Of a DNA stretch of 64,000 nt, positions 17,620 through 27,198 are shown in pieces. The position numbers were made by a program, and so were the translations under genes. This DNA is from Paenibacillus sp. L3-i20. GTDB taxonomy: Bacteria > Bacillota > Bacilli > Paenibacillales > Paenibacillaceae. Positions within the stretch are counted from its first letter, which is position 1, and each line of letters starts with the position of its first letter. The notes under the pieces were generated by a model. The model was not told the origin of the DNA, ran no database searches, and saw only the letters and a program-made list of their open reading frames with translations. The stretch spans positions 1,881,678 to 1,945,677 of the forward strand of contig NZ_BQME02000001.1 of assembly GCF_022180385.2 (NCBI RefSeq), given 5' to 3'.

Positions 17620-18474
17620 TTATCTTTTCAACGTAATAACGGTCAGTTCGGGGCGGCAATGAAAGCGTATGGGCATGCGAGATGTGCCAATGCCACGTGT
17701 CGTGTACACTTGTAGTCGGCTGTCGGGTATTTGATAAAGACCTTGTGAATATTTGCTTCCGTATGGAGGCGTATATAAAGGCCCAATAAAGGGAATCTGT
17801 ACTTGTCCGCCATGACTATGTCCAGACAATTGAAGATCAATGGGGAGCCTGCTATATTCATCAGCAAAGTCAGGCTCATGAGCAAGCAGTATCGTACAAG
17901 CATCTTGCGGGATATGAAGCAATGCTTGATCAATGTTGGGTTTACCGACCCAAGGATCATCTATCCCAGCTATATATAGGCTATCACTACCTTTGGTTAA
18001 CGGAACATGCTCATTATGAAGGACATGAAAGCCTGCTTGTGATAATCCTCTTGTAACTGACCGCCGATTCCCAAATGCATCATGATTTCCTAATACGGCA
18101 TATTGTCCATACGGTGCTTGCAGCCGAGAAAGCAGTGATACAGCTTCTGCTATATAACTTGTAGAATGATCGAGCAAATCTCCAGTAAAACAAATAAGAT
18201 CAGGCTTTAATCTCTGAATTTGTTCCATTAGCGCTATTAAATGCTCTGAATCTGAATGAACCCCAAGATGTAAATCGCTGAAATGAACGATTCGAAATTG
18301 GTCAAACGAGCGAGGCAAATTAGTTATCTTCACCTCGACGTCAGTCATATCAATCCAGTTAGGCTCTATCCAACGTGAATATGCACCAGATAAACTTGCT
18401 GCACTCGCTAGACCAAGACCCCATCCCATACTTTTTTTCAAAAATGTTCTCCGGCAAATCGGTTTCGAATTCAT
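17620..18474 (-). CDS. Metallophosphoesterase, YkuE/YaeI-like, Tat-exported
   Basis: Calcineurin-type phosphoesterase (284 aa). All five metal motifs are present: SDLHLG (Asp67, His69), GDLLD, GNHDAF, LLAHEP, and GHSHGGQV. The N-terminus CRRTFLKKSMGWGLGLASAA carries a twin-arginine signal (RRTFLKK) and a hydrophobic core, so the enzyme is probably exported folded and stays at the membrane or wall. B. subtilis YkuE of this type is a Tat substrate. GGAGGT is well spaced before ATG. Confidence 0.9.
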   Translation of the reverse strand: MNSKPICRRTFLKKSMGWGLGLASAASLSGAYSRWIEPNWIDMTDVEVKITNLPRSFDQFRIVHFSDLHLGVHSDSEHLIALMEQIQRLKPDLICFTGDLLDHSTSYIAEAVSLLSRLQAPYGQYAVLGNHDAFGNRRSVTRGLSQAGFHVLHNEHVPLTKGSDSLYIAGIDDPWVGKPNIDQALLHIPQDACTILLAHEPDFADEYSRLPIDLQLSGHSHGGQVQIPFIGPLYTPPYGSKYSQGLYQIPDSRLQVYTTRGIGTSRMPIRFHCRPELTVITLKR

Positions 18475-18628
18475 GATACCTCCGATGTCTTACTTCTTTA
18501 TGAGTAAGATCATCATAGTGCTCTCGTGTTACATCAGTATGACAAAGAGAACAAGCATCATAAAAATCAAAATTCAAATGATGTAAGACCATACACATAC
18601 ATAATAATAACTAGAATGATACATAAAT

Positions 18629-18670
18629 AAGGCGAATGCCCAGTCCGTATGGAATGGAATTCGCCTTTTT
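18629..18670. terminator. Terminator behind the subtilase gene
   Basis: GGCGAAT (18631-18637) pairs with ATTCGCC (18659-18665). It lies 22 bases past the subtilase stop. The best T run is on the plus strand; on the minus strand it is TTATTTAT, adequate but weaker. Confidence 0.7.
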
Positions 18671-18691
18671 CGCTGAAATTTACTTCAAAAA

Positions 18692-21600
18692 TTAAATCAA
18701 ACCACCAAGCTTAAGCAGAGTATGAATAACTTTGGCGGCTGATTCACGAGTTGTTGGTTGTAGAGGGTTAAATACTTTAGAGCCTTCATTGCCAGAGCCT
18801 TGTATCAAACCGAGAGTAGAAAGACGTTTCACACTTTCCTGTGCATATGCAGCGATAGAGGAAGAATCAGCATATGGTTCATTTAGAGGTCCAGTTTTTA
18901 TAGGGATTTGAACATATTTGGTTGCTTTATCTAACATAATCGCTAAATCTTGACGGCTAATTTGTTGTTGTGGTTGGAATGATCCGTCACCTTTTCCGCT
19001 AACTAACCCAGCTTCATAAGCAGCAGATACATCGGCAGCAAACCAGTCAGTTGCGTTTACATCTGTAAACGACGACTTACCGGAGCCCGTAATTCCTAAA
19101 GTGCGCACCAACATTGCTGTAAACTCAGCACGGGTTATCGTTTGTTTTGGTGAGAATGTAGTAGCAGTTGTACCATTCAGCAAAAATTTGCTTGTTAATG
19201 ATTTGATTTGGTCCCCTGCCCAAGAATTAGATAAGTCGGTGAAGTGAACCTCTCTTGTCAATACTGCATATTCGGAGAAGCCCGGTCTTGCAACGATAGC
19301 TGTCCAAGTACCATCGTTATTACTGACCAATTGGGAAGGTGCAGCAGATAGTTTGCCGTCCGTATGAAACAGAACTCCCGCAAGGGATAAATCATCTTTA
19401 GATTTTACGGTAAATGCCCGCGTAATTAATTTTCCATCCGTGTTAATCGGCTGTGCTCCTGCTTCCGTTACATAAAACGCATCAAACAGAATAGGGGAAC
19501 CGTGAAGTTTAACGGATTTGTCGTCATCAGTAAATAAGGCTGCCTTGTCTGTTGCAGCACCAATGACAAAATGAATTGCTGCTCCTTTAGGTGCTTTGCT
19601 CAATAACTCTGTTGGCAACGAAAGCGCAGCATCTCCCACACTGAAAATAATGGACGATCCTGATGCGGCAGTTGAGAGCGCAGCAACCTGTTCTCCTGAC
19701 AATTTCAGCTTAGTTTGTTTATTAGTGCTTGATGGGACGCCCACAATTACGGCAGTTGTCACATTAGGTGTAAGCAGTGATTTTAAATCATTTGAATTTA
19801 TAGATAGGTTAACTGTATTACCCTCTGTTTGAGATGCGGCATTAATATGTTTTAGCGCTTGCCCTTGGTTGACAACAGCTTTTAGTGAAGGAGTTGTCGT
19901 TGATGTAGTCACCGGAGCAATTGGTCCAGTCACATATACTGGTGGAGATGTAGTTATTGGTGTCGGGAAACTGATATGGAATGATGCATACGAGAAGCCA
20001 ACTACGTTAATCTGATCTGTCGTTTTGTTGATGTTGTAAGCATAAGGAATGATTTGATAAGTACCTTCGGTCAACATTTTTTCGATCGGTTTTCCTGAAT
20101 CGTCTAATACGTAGTATTTTCCAGTCAATAGTCCTTTTAATTCGATCGTACCCGATTCGAGTGGTTCATCGTCCTTCCGTGAATAGGCTCCGAGGCTTCC
20201 TATATAGTCTTCGTTACTGTCGATTAAATCAAATCCAATTGTTGTCGCATGGTTAGCTGCTAATTGTGGTTTATTATATTGGAATGACACAGTTCCCGAA
20301 TCATCTTGACCATCACCATTAGGAGTAATTTTGCTTGGCGTTACTTGTGCCTGCTGTACAGCGAAGCCCGAGCCAGGAGGCTTGGTGCCAATATGCACTG
20401 CAAATGGTAGTTGAAGTGTTGGCTGTCCAGCACTTTCAAGCAATATTTCCCCTTCATAGACACCAGTGGCTGCTGTGGATTTTGGCGCTAATTGCAGCAC
20501 AAAAGGCTGTGAGGACTTGGCGGAAGCTTTCAGTTGTCCGTTGCTATCTAGTCCCGATAAAGTAACATTTAACTGGGAAGAATCAGGTGTTGCGATAGGA
20601 TTGAGCGGATCTGACGTTACATTATTATGCAAGTTTATTTTGGCGGTATAGGTAACTTCCTGATCGGAAATATTCTTTAACTGAAGTGAAACGGTTTTGG
20701 CGGCATCCCCTGGTGCCATCAAACCAAAGCTGTAATTGCTGCCGTAATAATTAATCGTTTGATTGTTCAGTTTCGCATCCTGGATGGTTAGACTTTCTAC
20801 TGTTTGCAGCAATGCAGGTGTTTTCAGTGCATTGCTTAAGCTAGCACGGCCAGATCCTTGAGAATACACATCGTATAGTGTTCCGCTCGTATTGTAGATA
20901 TCAACCGATGTATTGGCTAATGCAGCCTTAATATCAAACGGAGACCAATCGGGATATTTCTGTTGAAGCAAAAGGGCTAAACCGCTCACATGTGGTGTTG
21001 CCATGCTTGTTCCCGTATTTCGGCCATAAGCATTAGCGAAGTCTGCATCTGGTTTAAAGCCGGGTATAGTCGACAAAATAGCAACGCCTGGTGCTGATAC
21101 ATCTGGCTTGATTAAGTAACGACCGTCCATTGTTGGTCCTCTAGAGCTAAAAGTCCCAACATCCTCTGCAACGCTTTTTGCAATCGTATAATCTGTTCCG
21201 AATGTTATTGTGAGAGGATGGTCAGGTTGAGAGAGGCTCGCACTAATCAGCTTGCGGCCTTCATCGCCCCGCATATCGAATACGGGAATTCCACCAGGAT
21301 TATCTCCTAAATAGACATCAAAGTGACCGTCACGCCCAGCAATTGATTCGGATAAATCAGCTACATCCACATTGTTTTCTTTTTTAGCATTTCCATTGAA
21401 AACAATAACTGCTTTTGCCCTGTTAAGACGAGCAAATTTTTCTTTATCTACAAATGGGATAACTCCCCTTGATACGATAACTATTTTATTTTCAACGTTT
21501 AATCCGTCATAATCTGATTCGCGTCCTAGTGATGCATAAACGACCTCGTGTGGGTCGGTTCCAAATATTTGTGGAAAATTGTTATCGCCCGTCCCAAAAG

Positions 21601-22834
21601 CTTCTATTAAAAATCTGTATGGACCAAAGCCAGGGAGTGAGGGTGAAGCATTTGCTTGATAGACATCTGTAGCCACTGAAGTAGCGCCTACGGAAATCGC
21701 TAACTGGGAATTGGCCGGTGTTCCCATTGAGTAATAATAAGGAGCTCCTGCATCATCAGCGGCATTGCCGTTGGCAACTACGACAACTGTACCCGCTAAT
21801 ACGGCATTATTAATCGCAATGGTTTCAATTGCATGCGGGTTTTTATTCAGATCCGAGCCGAGAGATAAGTTTAAAACGTCTAATCCAGCTTTCACGGCGA
21901 GCTCAATACCTGCAACGACTTGAGCAGAAGTGCCTGTCGCTCTATTTTGGCTATCACGCCCTAACACTTTATAGGCATACAGGTCAGCTTCATACGCAAC
22001 ACCTTTTTGTGAGAATTCCGAGTTGGTGTTTTGGTATCGTCCGACAATTGTACCTGCAACATGGGTGCCATGACTGGAGCCATTGTAACCTAGCTTGAGA
22101 GGGTCATCTTCTATCGAGACAGGCAGATCTTCGTAAGGATCATTATCACTGAATCTCGGATCAGCACCTCCTTTGTAGGCATCTTTCAAGTCAGGGTGGT
22201 AATAGTCTACTCCGGTATCTAACACACCGACTTTTAGCCCCTTGCCTGTTAAGCCTAGCGCCCATGCATCGGGTACTCCCATTAAATCTAGAGGAGCGCT
22301 GTCATAGAAAGGGGCTAGAGATCCATCTATTGCTGGTTCGGGTTCAGAATAATAGTGGCGATTTTCCACGATAGCTGTTACACCAGGAACCTGAGCTAAT
22401 TGTGGGATTTGGTTTGCGGGTATTGCAATTTCTGCTCCATTAAAGACAGTATCGAACCAGCGCTCTACATTTAAATCGATGCCATTATGTAATGCTTCGC
22501 CGAGCACTGCTTGCTGCTCATTGTATACCGTTTGTTTAGTTGCGATCTCGTCAACTGCCTGTAATCCTTGACTTGCTGCATATTGAGCTACAGCAAGGGG
22601 TTGACCGCTAAGCTGTACGAGTACATGGATAATATCGGCAGATGCTGTATCAATGGCTGGTGAAATAGTGGAAGGTGTTTTTTTGGAGAGGCCTAGTTGT
22701 TCAAGTCCTGTAAATTCAAAGGTAGGGTTAGTGGAAGCGGTTGTTGCGAATGCAGCGGCGGGCTGCAATAAACCAACCGTTAAGGCGAAGGTTAATGATA
22801 GGCCGAGTACTTTGGAATAGCGGAAAATGCTCAA
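18692..22834 (-). CDS. Cell-surface subtilisin-like protease with PA-type insert and three SLH repeats
   Basis: Large secreted S8 protease (1380 aa). A signal peptide (about 1-31, ending AAAFATT) is followed by a propeptide/inhibitor region (60-160). The catalytic triad is Asp206 (VGVLDTGVD), His255 (SHGTHVAG) and Ser610 (TGTSMATPH), with the oxyanion Asn in VVVANGNAADD. The 200-residue insert between His and Ser (about 430-560) looks like a protease-associated domain, as in the Vpr/C5a-peptidase group. Beta-rich domains follow, then three SLH repeats at about 1195-1380 (TRAEFTAMLVRTLGI; SRQDLAIMLDKA; TRESAAKVIHTLL), which tether it to secondary wall polymers. Divergent from the two-component genes at 23267; both may respond to the same signals. 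Confidence 0.95.
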   Translation of the reverse strand: MSIFRYSKVLGLSLTFALTVGLLQPAAAFATTASTNPTFEFTGLEQLGLSKKTPSTISPAIDTASADIIHVLVQLSGQPLAVAQYAASQGLQAVDEIATKQTVYNEQQAVLGEALHNGIDLNVERWFDTVFNGAEIAIPANQIPQLAQVPGVTAIVENRHYYSEPEPAIDGSLAPFYDSAPLDLMGVPDAWALGLTGKGLKVGVLDTGVDYYHPDLKDAYKGGADPRFSDNDPYEDLPVSIEDDPLKLGYNGSSHGTHVAGTIVGRYQNTNSEFSQKGVAYEADLYAYKVLGRDSQNRATGTSAQVVAGIELAVKAGLDVLNLSLGSDLNKNPHAIETIAINNAVLAGTVVVVANGNAADDAGAPYYYSMGTPANSQLAISVGATSVATDVYQANASPSLPGFGPYRFLIEAFGTGDNNFPQIFGTDPHEVVYASLGRESDYDGLNVENKIVIVSRGVIPFVDKEKFARLNRAKAVIVFNGNAKKENNVDVADLSESIAGRDGHFDVYLGDNPGGIPVFDMRGDEGRKLISASLSQPDHPLTITFGTDYTIAKSVAEDVGTFSSRGPTMDGRYLIKPDVSAPGVAILSTIPGFKPDADFANAYGRNTGTSMATPHVSGLALLLQQKYPDWSPFDIKAALANTSVDIYNTSGTLYDVYSQGSGRASLSNALKTPALLQTVESLTIQDAKLNNQTINYYGSNYSFGLMAPGDAAKTVSLQLKNISDQEVTYTAKINLHNNVTSDPLNPIATPDSSQLNVTLSGLDSNGQLKASAKSSQPFVLQLAPKSTAATGVYEGEILLESAGQPTLQLPFAVHIGTKPPGSGFAVQQAQVTPSKITPNGDGQDDSGTVSFQYNKPQLAANHATTIGFDLIDSNEDYIGSLGAYSRKDDEPLESGTIELKGLLTGKYYVLDDSGKPIEKMLTEGTYQIIPYAYNINKTTDQINVVGFSYASFHISFPTPITTSPPVYVTGPIAPVTTSTTTPSLKAVVNQGQALKHINAASQTEGNTVNLSINSNDLKSLLTPNVTTAVIVGVPSSTNKQTKLKLSGEQVAALSTAASGSSIIFSVGDAALSLPTELLSKAPKGAAIHFVIGAATDKAALFTDDDKSVKLHGSPILFDAFYVTEAGAQPINTDGKLITRAFTVKSKDDLSLAGVLFHTDGKLSAAPSQLVSNNDGTWTAIVARPGFSEYAVLTREVHFTDLSNSWAGDQIKSLTSKFLLNGTTATTFSPKQTITRAEFTAMLVRTLGITGSGKSSFTDVNATDWFAADVSAAYEAGLVSGKGDGSFQPQQQISRQDLAIMLDKATKYVQIPIKTGPLNEPYADSSSIAAYAQESVKRLSTLGLIQGSGNEGSKVFNPLQPTTRESAAKVIHTLLKLGGLI

Positions 22835-23266
22835 AGATTCTCCTCTTTTCTTGTGGAAGATTTATAAAAAAGAATGAATAAATCTGACATAACTTGTTAC
22901 ATAGATGAAATTTACTTAAAAAACATAAAATTCAAAAACCTTGCTACATGAAAAAAAGCAAAAAATCACCGTTTTATTGTGAAAATCACCTTCTTTTTCA
23001 AAACCCATACTTGTTTTTAAATTAGCAGAGATTTTTTTTCATTATCACCTCAATTAAATGTCAGCTTAATTAACAAGTGTATTACATAAATTTTCGAATA
23101 TGCAATGAATGAGAAATTAGTATTTTCCGAATAAAGCTTTGCGTAACAAAAGTGGAGTTGACTACACCTGTCCTAGATTATACTCATAAGCGGTTGCTTT
23201 TCTACTTTGGCTTCGTTATCGTAGCATTAAGGTAATAACTATCATTTATGTTAGGAGATTCTGAGA
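22835..23266. other. AT-rich divergent control region
   Basis: No gene seen. It must hold promoters for the subtilase (minus) and the response regulator (plus). A possible plus promoter is TTGACT at about 23158 followed by TACTCA/TATACT. See also the direct repeats at 22961-22990. Confidence 0.45.
22961..22990. promoter_or_regulatory. Direct repeats AAAATCACC, possible response-regulator site
   Basis: AAAATCACC occurs at 22962-22970 and again at 22982-22990, exactly 20 bases (two helical turns) apart; ATCACC occurs a third time at 23044-23049. Same-face direct repeats are what OmpR-type regulators bind. Position upstream of both divergent genes fits. Assignment is inference. Confidence 0.35.
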
Positions 23267-23923
23267 ATGAGCAAAAAGATTTTGATTGTTGAGGACGACA
23301 TTCATATATCCAAAATCATTAAAATGAATCTCAATATCGTGAGCTACGAGACGATAGAGGTTTACGATGGTGAAGCTGCGCTTGCGCTATTGCAACAGGA
23401 AAAGTTCGATCTCATTTTGCTAGATGTTATGATACCGAAGTTGGATGGATTTGCATTGATGGAACGAATCAAGCCTTACAATACTCCAGTTATTTTTTTG
23501 ACGGCAAAAAATTCGGTTTACGATAAAGTGAATGGATTAAAGCTAGGAGCAGACGATTATATGGTGAAGCCCTTCGAAGCGATAGAACTGTTAGCTAGAA
23601 TAGAGACGGTACTTCGAAGATATGGCAAGGAAGAACGAGTGCTGGCATTCAGGTATGTGTCTGTCGATTTGGACAAACGGGAAGTAACCAAGCATGGAGA
23701 AACAGTAGAGCTAACGCCTAAGGAATATGATTTGCTTGTCATTCTTATGAAAAATAAGAACATTGCATTATCCAGAGAGCAATTCATCGATAAAGTATGG
23801 GGCGGCGATTACTACGGGGAAACGAGAACGGTTGATATGCATATTAAAACGCTGCGTAAGAAGCTAGAGCTGCAAGAACACATTAAAACGATTTACAAGC
23901 TCGGTTATAGGTTGGAGGATTGA
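23267..23923 (+). CDS. OmpR/PhoB-family response regulator
   Basis: The protein (218 aa) has a receiver domain (VEDDIHISKI; phospho-Asp in LILLDVMIPKLDGF; Lys in MVKPFEAIEL) and a winged-helix DNA-binding domain (VELTPKEYDLLVILMKNKN; GETRTVDMHIKTLRKKLE). Next gene is its kinase, four bases downstream. In this location it probably controls the lipoprotein/binding-protein/permease cluster that follows, and perhaps the divergent subtilase. Confidence 0.95.
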   Translation: MSKKILIVEDDIHISKIIKMNLNIVSYETIEVYDGEAALALLQQEKFDLILLDVMIPKLDGFALMERIKPYNTPVIFLTAKNSVYDKVNGLKLGADDYMVKPFEAIELLARIETVLRRYGKEERVLAFRYVSVDLDKREVTKHGETVELTPKEYDLLVILMKNKNIALSREQFIDKVWGGDYYGETRTVDMHIKTLRKKLELQEHIKTIYKLGYRLED

Positions 23924-23927
23924 GGAG

Positions 23928-25361
23928 ATGAAGTTTTGGCAAAAAATTTATGTCTTCTCTATTTTAGGATTCGTTATCGTTTTTAATGCTGCTTCCATTA
24001 TGGTCATTGAGCGAAGCCATACTCGAATGCTCCAAGGTGAAATAAACAGCGCACTGAGTCAAAATATGAGTATTCAATCTACCGTCGATGCGATTTTGCC
24101 GATTTTCCGTATCTATGATTCGATTGATTATGAGAAAACGGTGCTTACGAGAATTTCCAATGATTTTGTTAACAAAAATCCGGGTGTTTATTTGGATGTT
24201 CGTAATGAGAAGGGTCAGGAAGTCTTTAGCAATATGGATTTTCAATTGCCGGATAAACGTTCGGAACTGGATGGAATGAGTATGGATCAAATTAATTATG
24301 TGCTGCGGGATATTGATGCACGCACCATATTGTTTACATCAAATCTTGCAGATATTAACGGGAAGAGTTATTTATTTACTTACATGGTGGACGTAACATC
24401 CGTCTATCAAGACCGTTTAGATCAATATCAGTTTTTTGTAAAAGTGGATGTGGCGGCTTGTATCGTCTTTATGTTATTTATGTTTTTTGTTAGTCGCAGA
24501 CTGACAAGATCGATTGAACAGTTAAGCAGGACGGCTCAAGTTATTGCAAAGGGTAACTTCTCGGAACGTGTTCATCTGAATTCAAAGGATGAAATCGGTA
24601 TGATGGCTCACAACTTTAATGTTATGGCTGGCGTAGTCGAGGACAAGATTACCCATCTAGAGCGGAACAATGAAGAAAAGCAGCGATTTATTAACCATTT
24701 CACACATGAATTGAAGACTCCGCTTACTTCTATTATTGCCTATGCTAATTTTATGAGGACAACGAAATATAGTGAAGAATTGTTTCTGGACGGTCTGAAT
24801 GTTATTTATTCGGAAGGAAAGCGATTAGAGTCATTGTCTTTAAAGCTGATGAATCTGATTATGATGCAAGGTGACAATTTCCAGATGGAGTGGCACGATT
24901 TGGGAGTCATCATTACAGAGATGCGACCTTCACTTACTATGATGGCTAAGGAAAAGCAAGTGGAAATTTTCTTTGAATACGGGCAGGGTGAACTTCAATT
25001 AGAGCGGGATTTGGTCAAGGTGCTAATTTCTAATCTAGTGGATAATGCGATCAAAGCGTCTGACGAGGGAGGAATTATTACGCTGCGGACGACATGGTCC
25101 GGTGATATTTGCAGCCTTGAAGTTATTGATCAAGGGATTGGTATTGCAAAGGAGCATCAGCCTAACCTATTTGAACCATTCTACATGGCGGACAAATCTC
25201 GAACGAGAAGCAGGAATGGTGCAGGGCTTGGTCTTTCAATATGCCAAAGCATTGCAAATATTCATAACGCCGTTATTAGGATAAAGAGTACCGAAGGTGA
25301 AGGGACAACAATGGAAGTATTGTTCGCTCCTATCCATACGATGGGAGGGATTGAGAATTGA
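23928..25361 (+). CDS. Sensor histidine kinase (HisKA type)
   Basis: Membrane kinase (477 aa) with TM1 near 8-28, an extracytoplasmic sensing loop, TM2 near 172-190, a HAMP domain (SERVHLNSKDEIGMMAHNFN), the phospho-acceptor motif FTHELKTPLTSI, N box DNAIKAS, and G boxes DQGIGI and GAGLGLSI. Its stop overlaps the TTG start of the first lipoprotein (TTGA), tying that lipoprotein to the kinase. A piece of a second copy of this kinase gene lies at 26136-26228. Confidence 0.95.
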   Translation: MKFWQKIYVFSILGFVIVFNAASIMVIERSHTRMLQGEINSALSQNMSIQSTVDAILPIFRIYDSIDYEKTVLTRISNDFVNKNPGVYLDVRNEKGQEVFSNMDFQLPDKRSELDGMSMDQINYVLRDIDARTILFTSNLADINGKSYLFTYMVDVTSVYQDRLDQYQFFVKVDVAACIVFMLFMFFVSRRLTRSIEQLSRTAQVIAKGNFSERVHLNSKDEIGMMAHNFNVMAGVVEDKITHLERNNEEKQRFINHFTHELKTPLTSIIAYANFMRTTKYSEELFLDGLNVIYSEGKRLESLSLKLMNLIMMQGDNFQMEWHDLGVIITEMRPSLTMMAKEKQVEIFFEYGQGELQLERDLVKVLISNLVDNAIKASDEGGIITLRTTWSGDICSLEVIDQGIGIAKEHQPNLFEPFYMADKSRTRSRNGAGLGLSICQSIANIHNAVIRIKSTEGEGTTMEVLFAPIHTMGGIEN

Positions 25362-26125
25362 ACAGGCTTATTGTTGTGATGTTAAGTGTCGTATGTATGA
25401 TCGTTATGACAGGATGCGCAGGAATGTTTGATCGGATTCCGAAAGACAATGTAATGGTAAAGAAAATAACGAAGGAAGAGACTGTGAATGAAATTGAATA
25501 TGAAGGCGTACTCTCTCAAGTTGCAATAAAAACATTAAGTATTAATGCGGTGAAGACATATTTAGACGAGAATATAGCGATGGAAGATCTCCAGTATGAG
25601 TTGTTGCTTATTGATCAGAGCAGCTTGAAGGATTTGCTGAGAGGAGCGAATTTTGAATTAATTCCCAGGGGAGAATCGAGAAGTAATTCCACTCCTGTAG
25701 CAATCCCTCAAGGGATGGAAAAATATGAATCCTATTTAGAGCCGATTGCTAATGGTTTGTATTTTGCAACGCTTACTAAGCAGTCTGACCCAAGAGAAGT
25801 TTATGAAATTGTGCTGAATGCCAAAGATGGGGATATTTTAAAAGTAACCAAGGAAGAAATTGTTGGGATCAGTCTGAGCTATGACGAAGTAGATCAGGAT
25901 AAAGTTAACGAGATAGCTATTGCGTTTATTGAGAAGATGGGAGACTACTCATTGTCCGATCTATTTAAACGGGATGGGTATACCAGATGGGGAAATAAAG
26001 TGAAGTTGTACTATGACAGCATTGACAGCAATGAGCTGAAGTATGTTGTTGAAGTTAATGTGAGGGACCAAAAAGTTGTCGGTTTCCGTAAGGATGTTAT
26101 GGCTTTCCTTAGTTACTATAATTAG
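25358..26125 (+). CDS. Uncharacterised lipoprotein, copy 1
   Basis: Predicted lipoprotein (255 aa) with lipobox MTGC (Cys20) after the hydrophobic stretch LIVVMLSVVCMIV. TTG start, preceded by GGGAGGG and overlapping the kinase stop. The mature part is soluble with alternating charged helices and strands (DNVMVKKITKEETVNEIEYEG; SYDEVDQDKVNEIAIAFIEK). I do not recognise the family. Overlap with the kinase gene suggests it is an accessory of the two-component system, for instance an extracytoplasmic signal-modulating protein. It has a close paralogue directly downstream. Confidence 0.85.
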   Translation: MNRLIVVMLSVVCMIVMTGCAGMFDRIPKDNVMVKKITKEETVNEIEYEGVLSQVAIKTLSINAVKTYLDENIAMEDLQYELLLIDQSSLKDLLRGANFELIPRGESRSNSTPVAIPQGMEKYESYLEPIANGLYFATLTKQSDPREVYEIVLNAKDGDILKVTKEEIVGISLSYDEVDQDKVNEIAIAFIEKMGDYSLSDLFKRDGYTRWGNKVKLYYDSIDSNELKYVVEVNVRDQKVVGFRKDVMAFLSYYN

Positions 26126-26135
26126 TGTTGCGTGT

Positions 26136-26228
26136 TTCTCGGAAGGTGTTTATATGAATGCAAAGGATGAAATCGGTATGGAAGTTTTGTTTGCTCCTTT
26201 CGATAGGTTGGGAGGGAGTGGGAATTGA
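26136..26228 (+). pseudogene. In-frame remnant of a duplicated kinase gene
   Basis: Between the two lipoprotein genes the frame reads FSEGVYMNAKDEIGM joined directly to EVLFAPFDRLGGSGN and stop. The intact kinase has FSERVHLNSKDEIGM (from 24558) and MEVLFAPIHTMGGIEN at its end (from 25311). So this is a second kinase copy from which the equivalent of 24603-25313 (711 bases, in frame) is missing, joined at a shared ATG. Its stop overlaps the TTG of lipoprotein copy 2 just as in copy 1. Confidence 0.9.
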
Positions 26229-26995
26229 ACAGGCTTATTGTTGTGATGTTAAGTGTCGTATTTATGATTGTTATGACAGGATGCACAGGAATGATTGATC
26301 GGATTCCGAAAGACAATGTAATGGTAAAGAAAATAACGAAGGAAGAGACTGTGAATGAAATTGAATATGAAGGCGTACTCTCTCAAGTTGCAATAAAAAC
26401 ATTAAGTCTTAATGCGGTGAAGACATATTTAGACGAGAATATAACGATGGAAGACATCCAGTATGAGCTGTTGCTTATTGATCAGAGTAGCTTAAAGGAT
26501 TTTCTTATAGAAACAGAAAACGGAAGAGTTCCTGAGGGAGAATTGAGTGCAGTATTACCTCAAGTGATGAGAAAATATGAAGCCTATTTAGAGCCGATTG
26601 TTAATGGTTTGTATTTTGTAACGATAACCAAGCAGTCTGACCCAAGAGAAGTTTATAAAATTGTACTTAATGCGAAAGAGGGGGATGTTTTACAAGTTAT
26701 TAAGCTAGAAATTGTTACGAGCAATCTGAGCTATGACGAAGTAGATCAGGATAAAGTTAACGAGATAGCTAATGCGTTTATTGAGAAGAAGGGAGACTAC
26801 TCATTGTCCGATCTATCTAAACGGGATGAGTTTACCAGATGGACAAATAAAGTGATGTTGTACTATGACAGCATTGACAGCAATGAGCTGAAGTATATTG
26901 TTGAAGTTAATGTGAGGGACCAAAAAGTTGTCGGTTTCAGTAAGGATGTTATGGCTTTCCTTGTTTACTATAATGCGTGTTGCGTGTGGAGATAA
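26225..26995 (+). CDS. Uncharacterised lipoprotein, copy 2
   Basis: Paralogue of the lipoprotein at 25358 (256 aa), with lipobox MTGC and the same TTG start. N-terminal 90 and C-terminal 100 residues are nearly the same in both; the middle, about residues 93-118, differs strongly (LIETENGRVPEGELSAV here). The original stop has been lost (TAATTAG became TAATGCG), adding ACCVWR at the end. A strong terminator follows, so both copies belong to the two-component operon. Function unknown; the divergent centre suggests a changed ligand or contact surface. Confidence 0.85.
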   Translation: MNRLIVVMLSVVFMIVMTGCTGMIDRIPKDNVMVKKITKEETVNEIEYEGVLSQVAIKTLSLNAVKTYLDENITMEDIQYELLLIDQSSLKDFLIETENGRVPEGELSAVLPQVMRKYEAYLEPIVNGLYFVTITKQSDPREVYKIVLNAKEGDVLQVIKLEIVTSNLSYDEVDQDKVNEIANAFIEKKGDYSLSDLSKRDEFTRWTNKVMLYYDSIDSNELKYIVEVNVRDQKVVGFSKDVMAFLVYYNACCVWR

Positions 26996-27033
26996 ACAGG
27001 GTTGTTATACAGGGCTTTTTAATAAAGCTACAG

Positions 27034-27067
27034 AAAAAAGCTAATCGCCATCGCGATTAGCTTTTTT
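27034..27067 (+). terminator. Terminator of the two-component/lipoprotein operon
   Basis: GCTAATCGC (27040-27048), loop CATC, GCGATTAGC (27053-27061), flanked by A6 and T6. Strong in the plus direction and probably active both ways. Confidence 0.92.
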
Positions 27068-27198
27068 GTCATATTCAGGTAAATATCTTTTACAACTTCA
27101 ATACAACTTTATCTAACTTATCATATATCTCCTCCTTATACTGATAGAACGCAGTAGTGGAACGAAGAGTCAGCATGTGCGAGAAAGGAGGAGCAACG

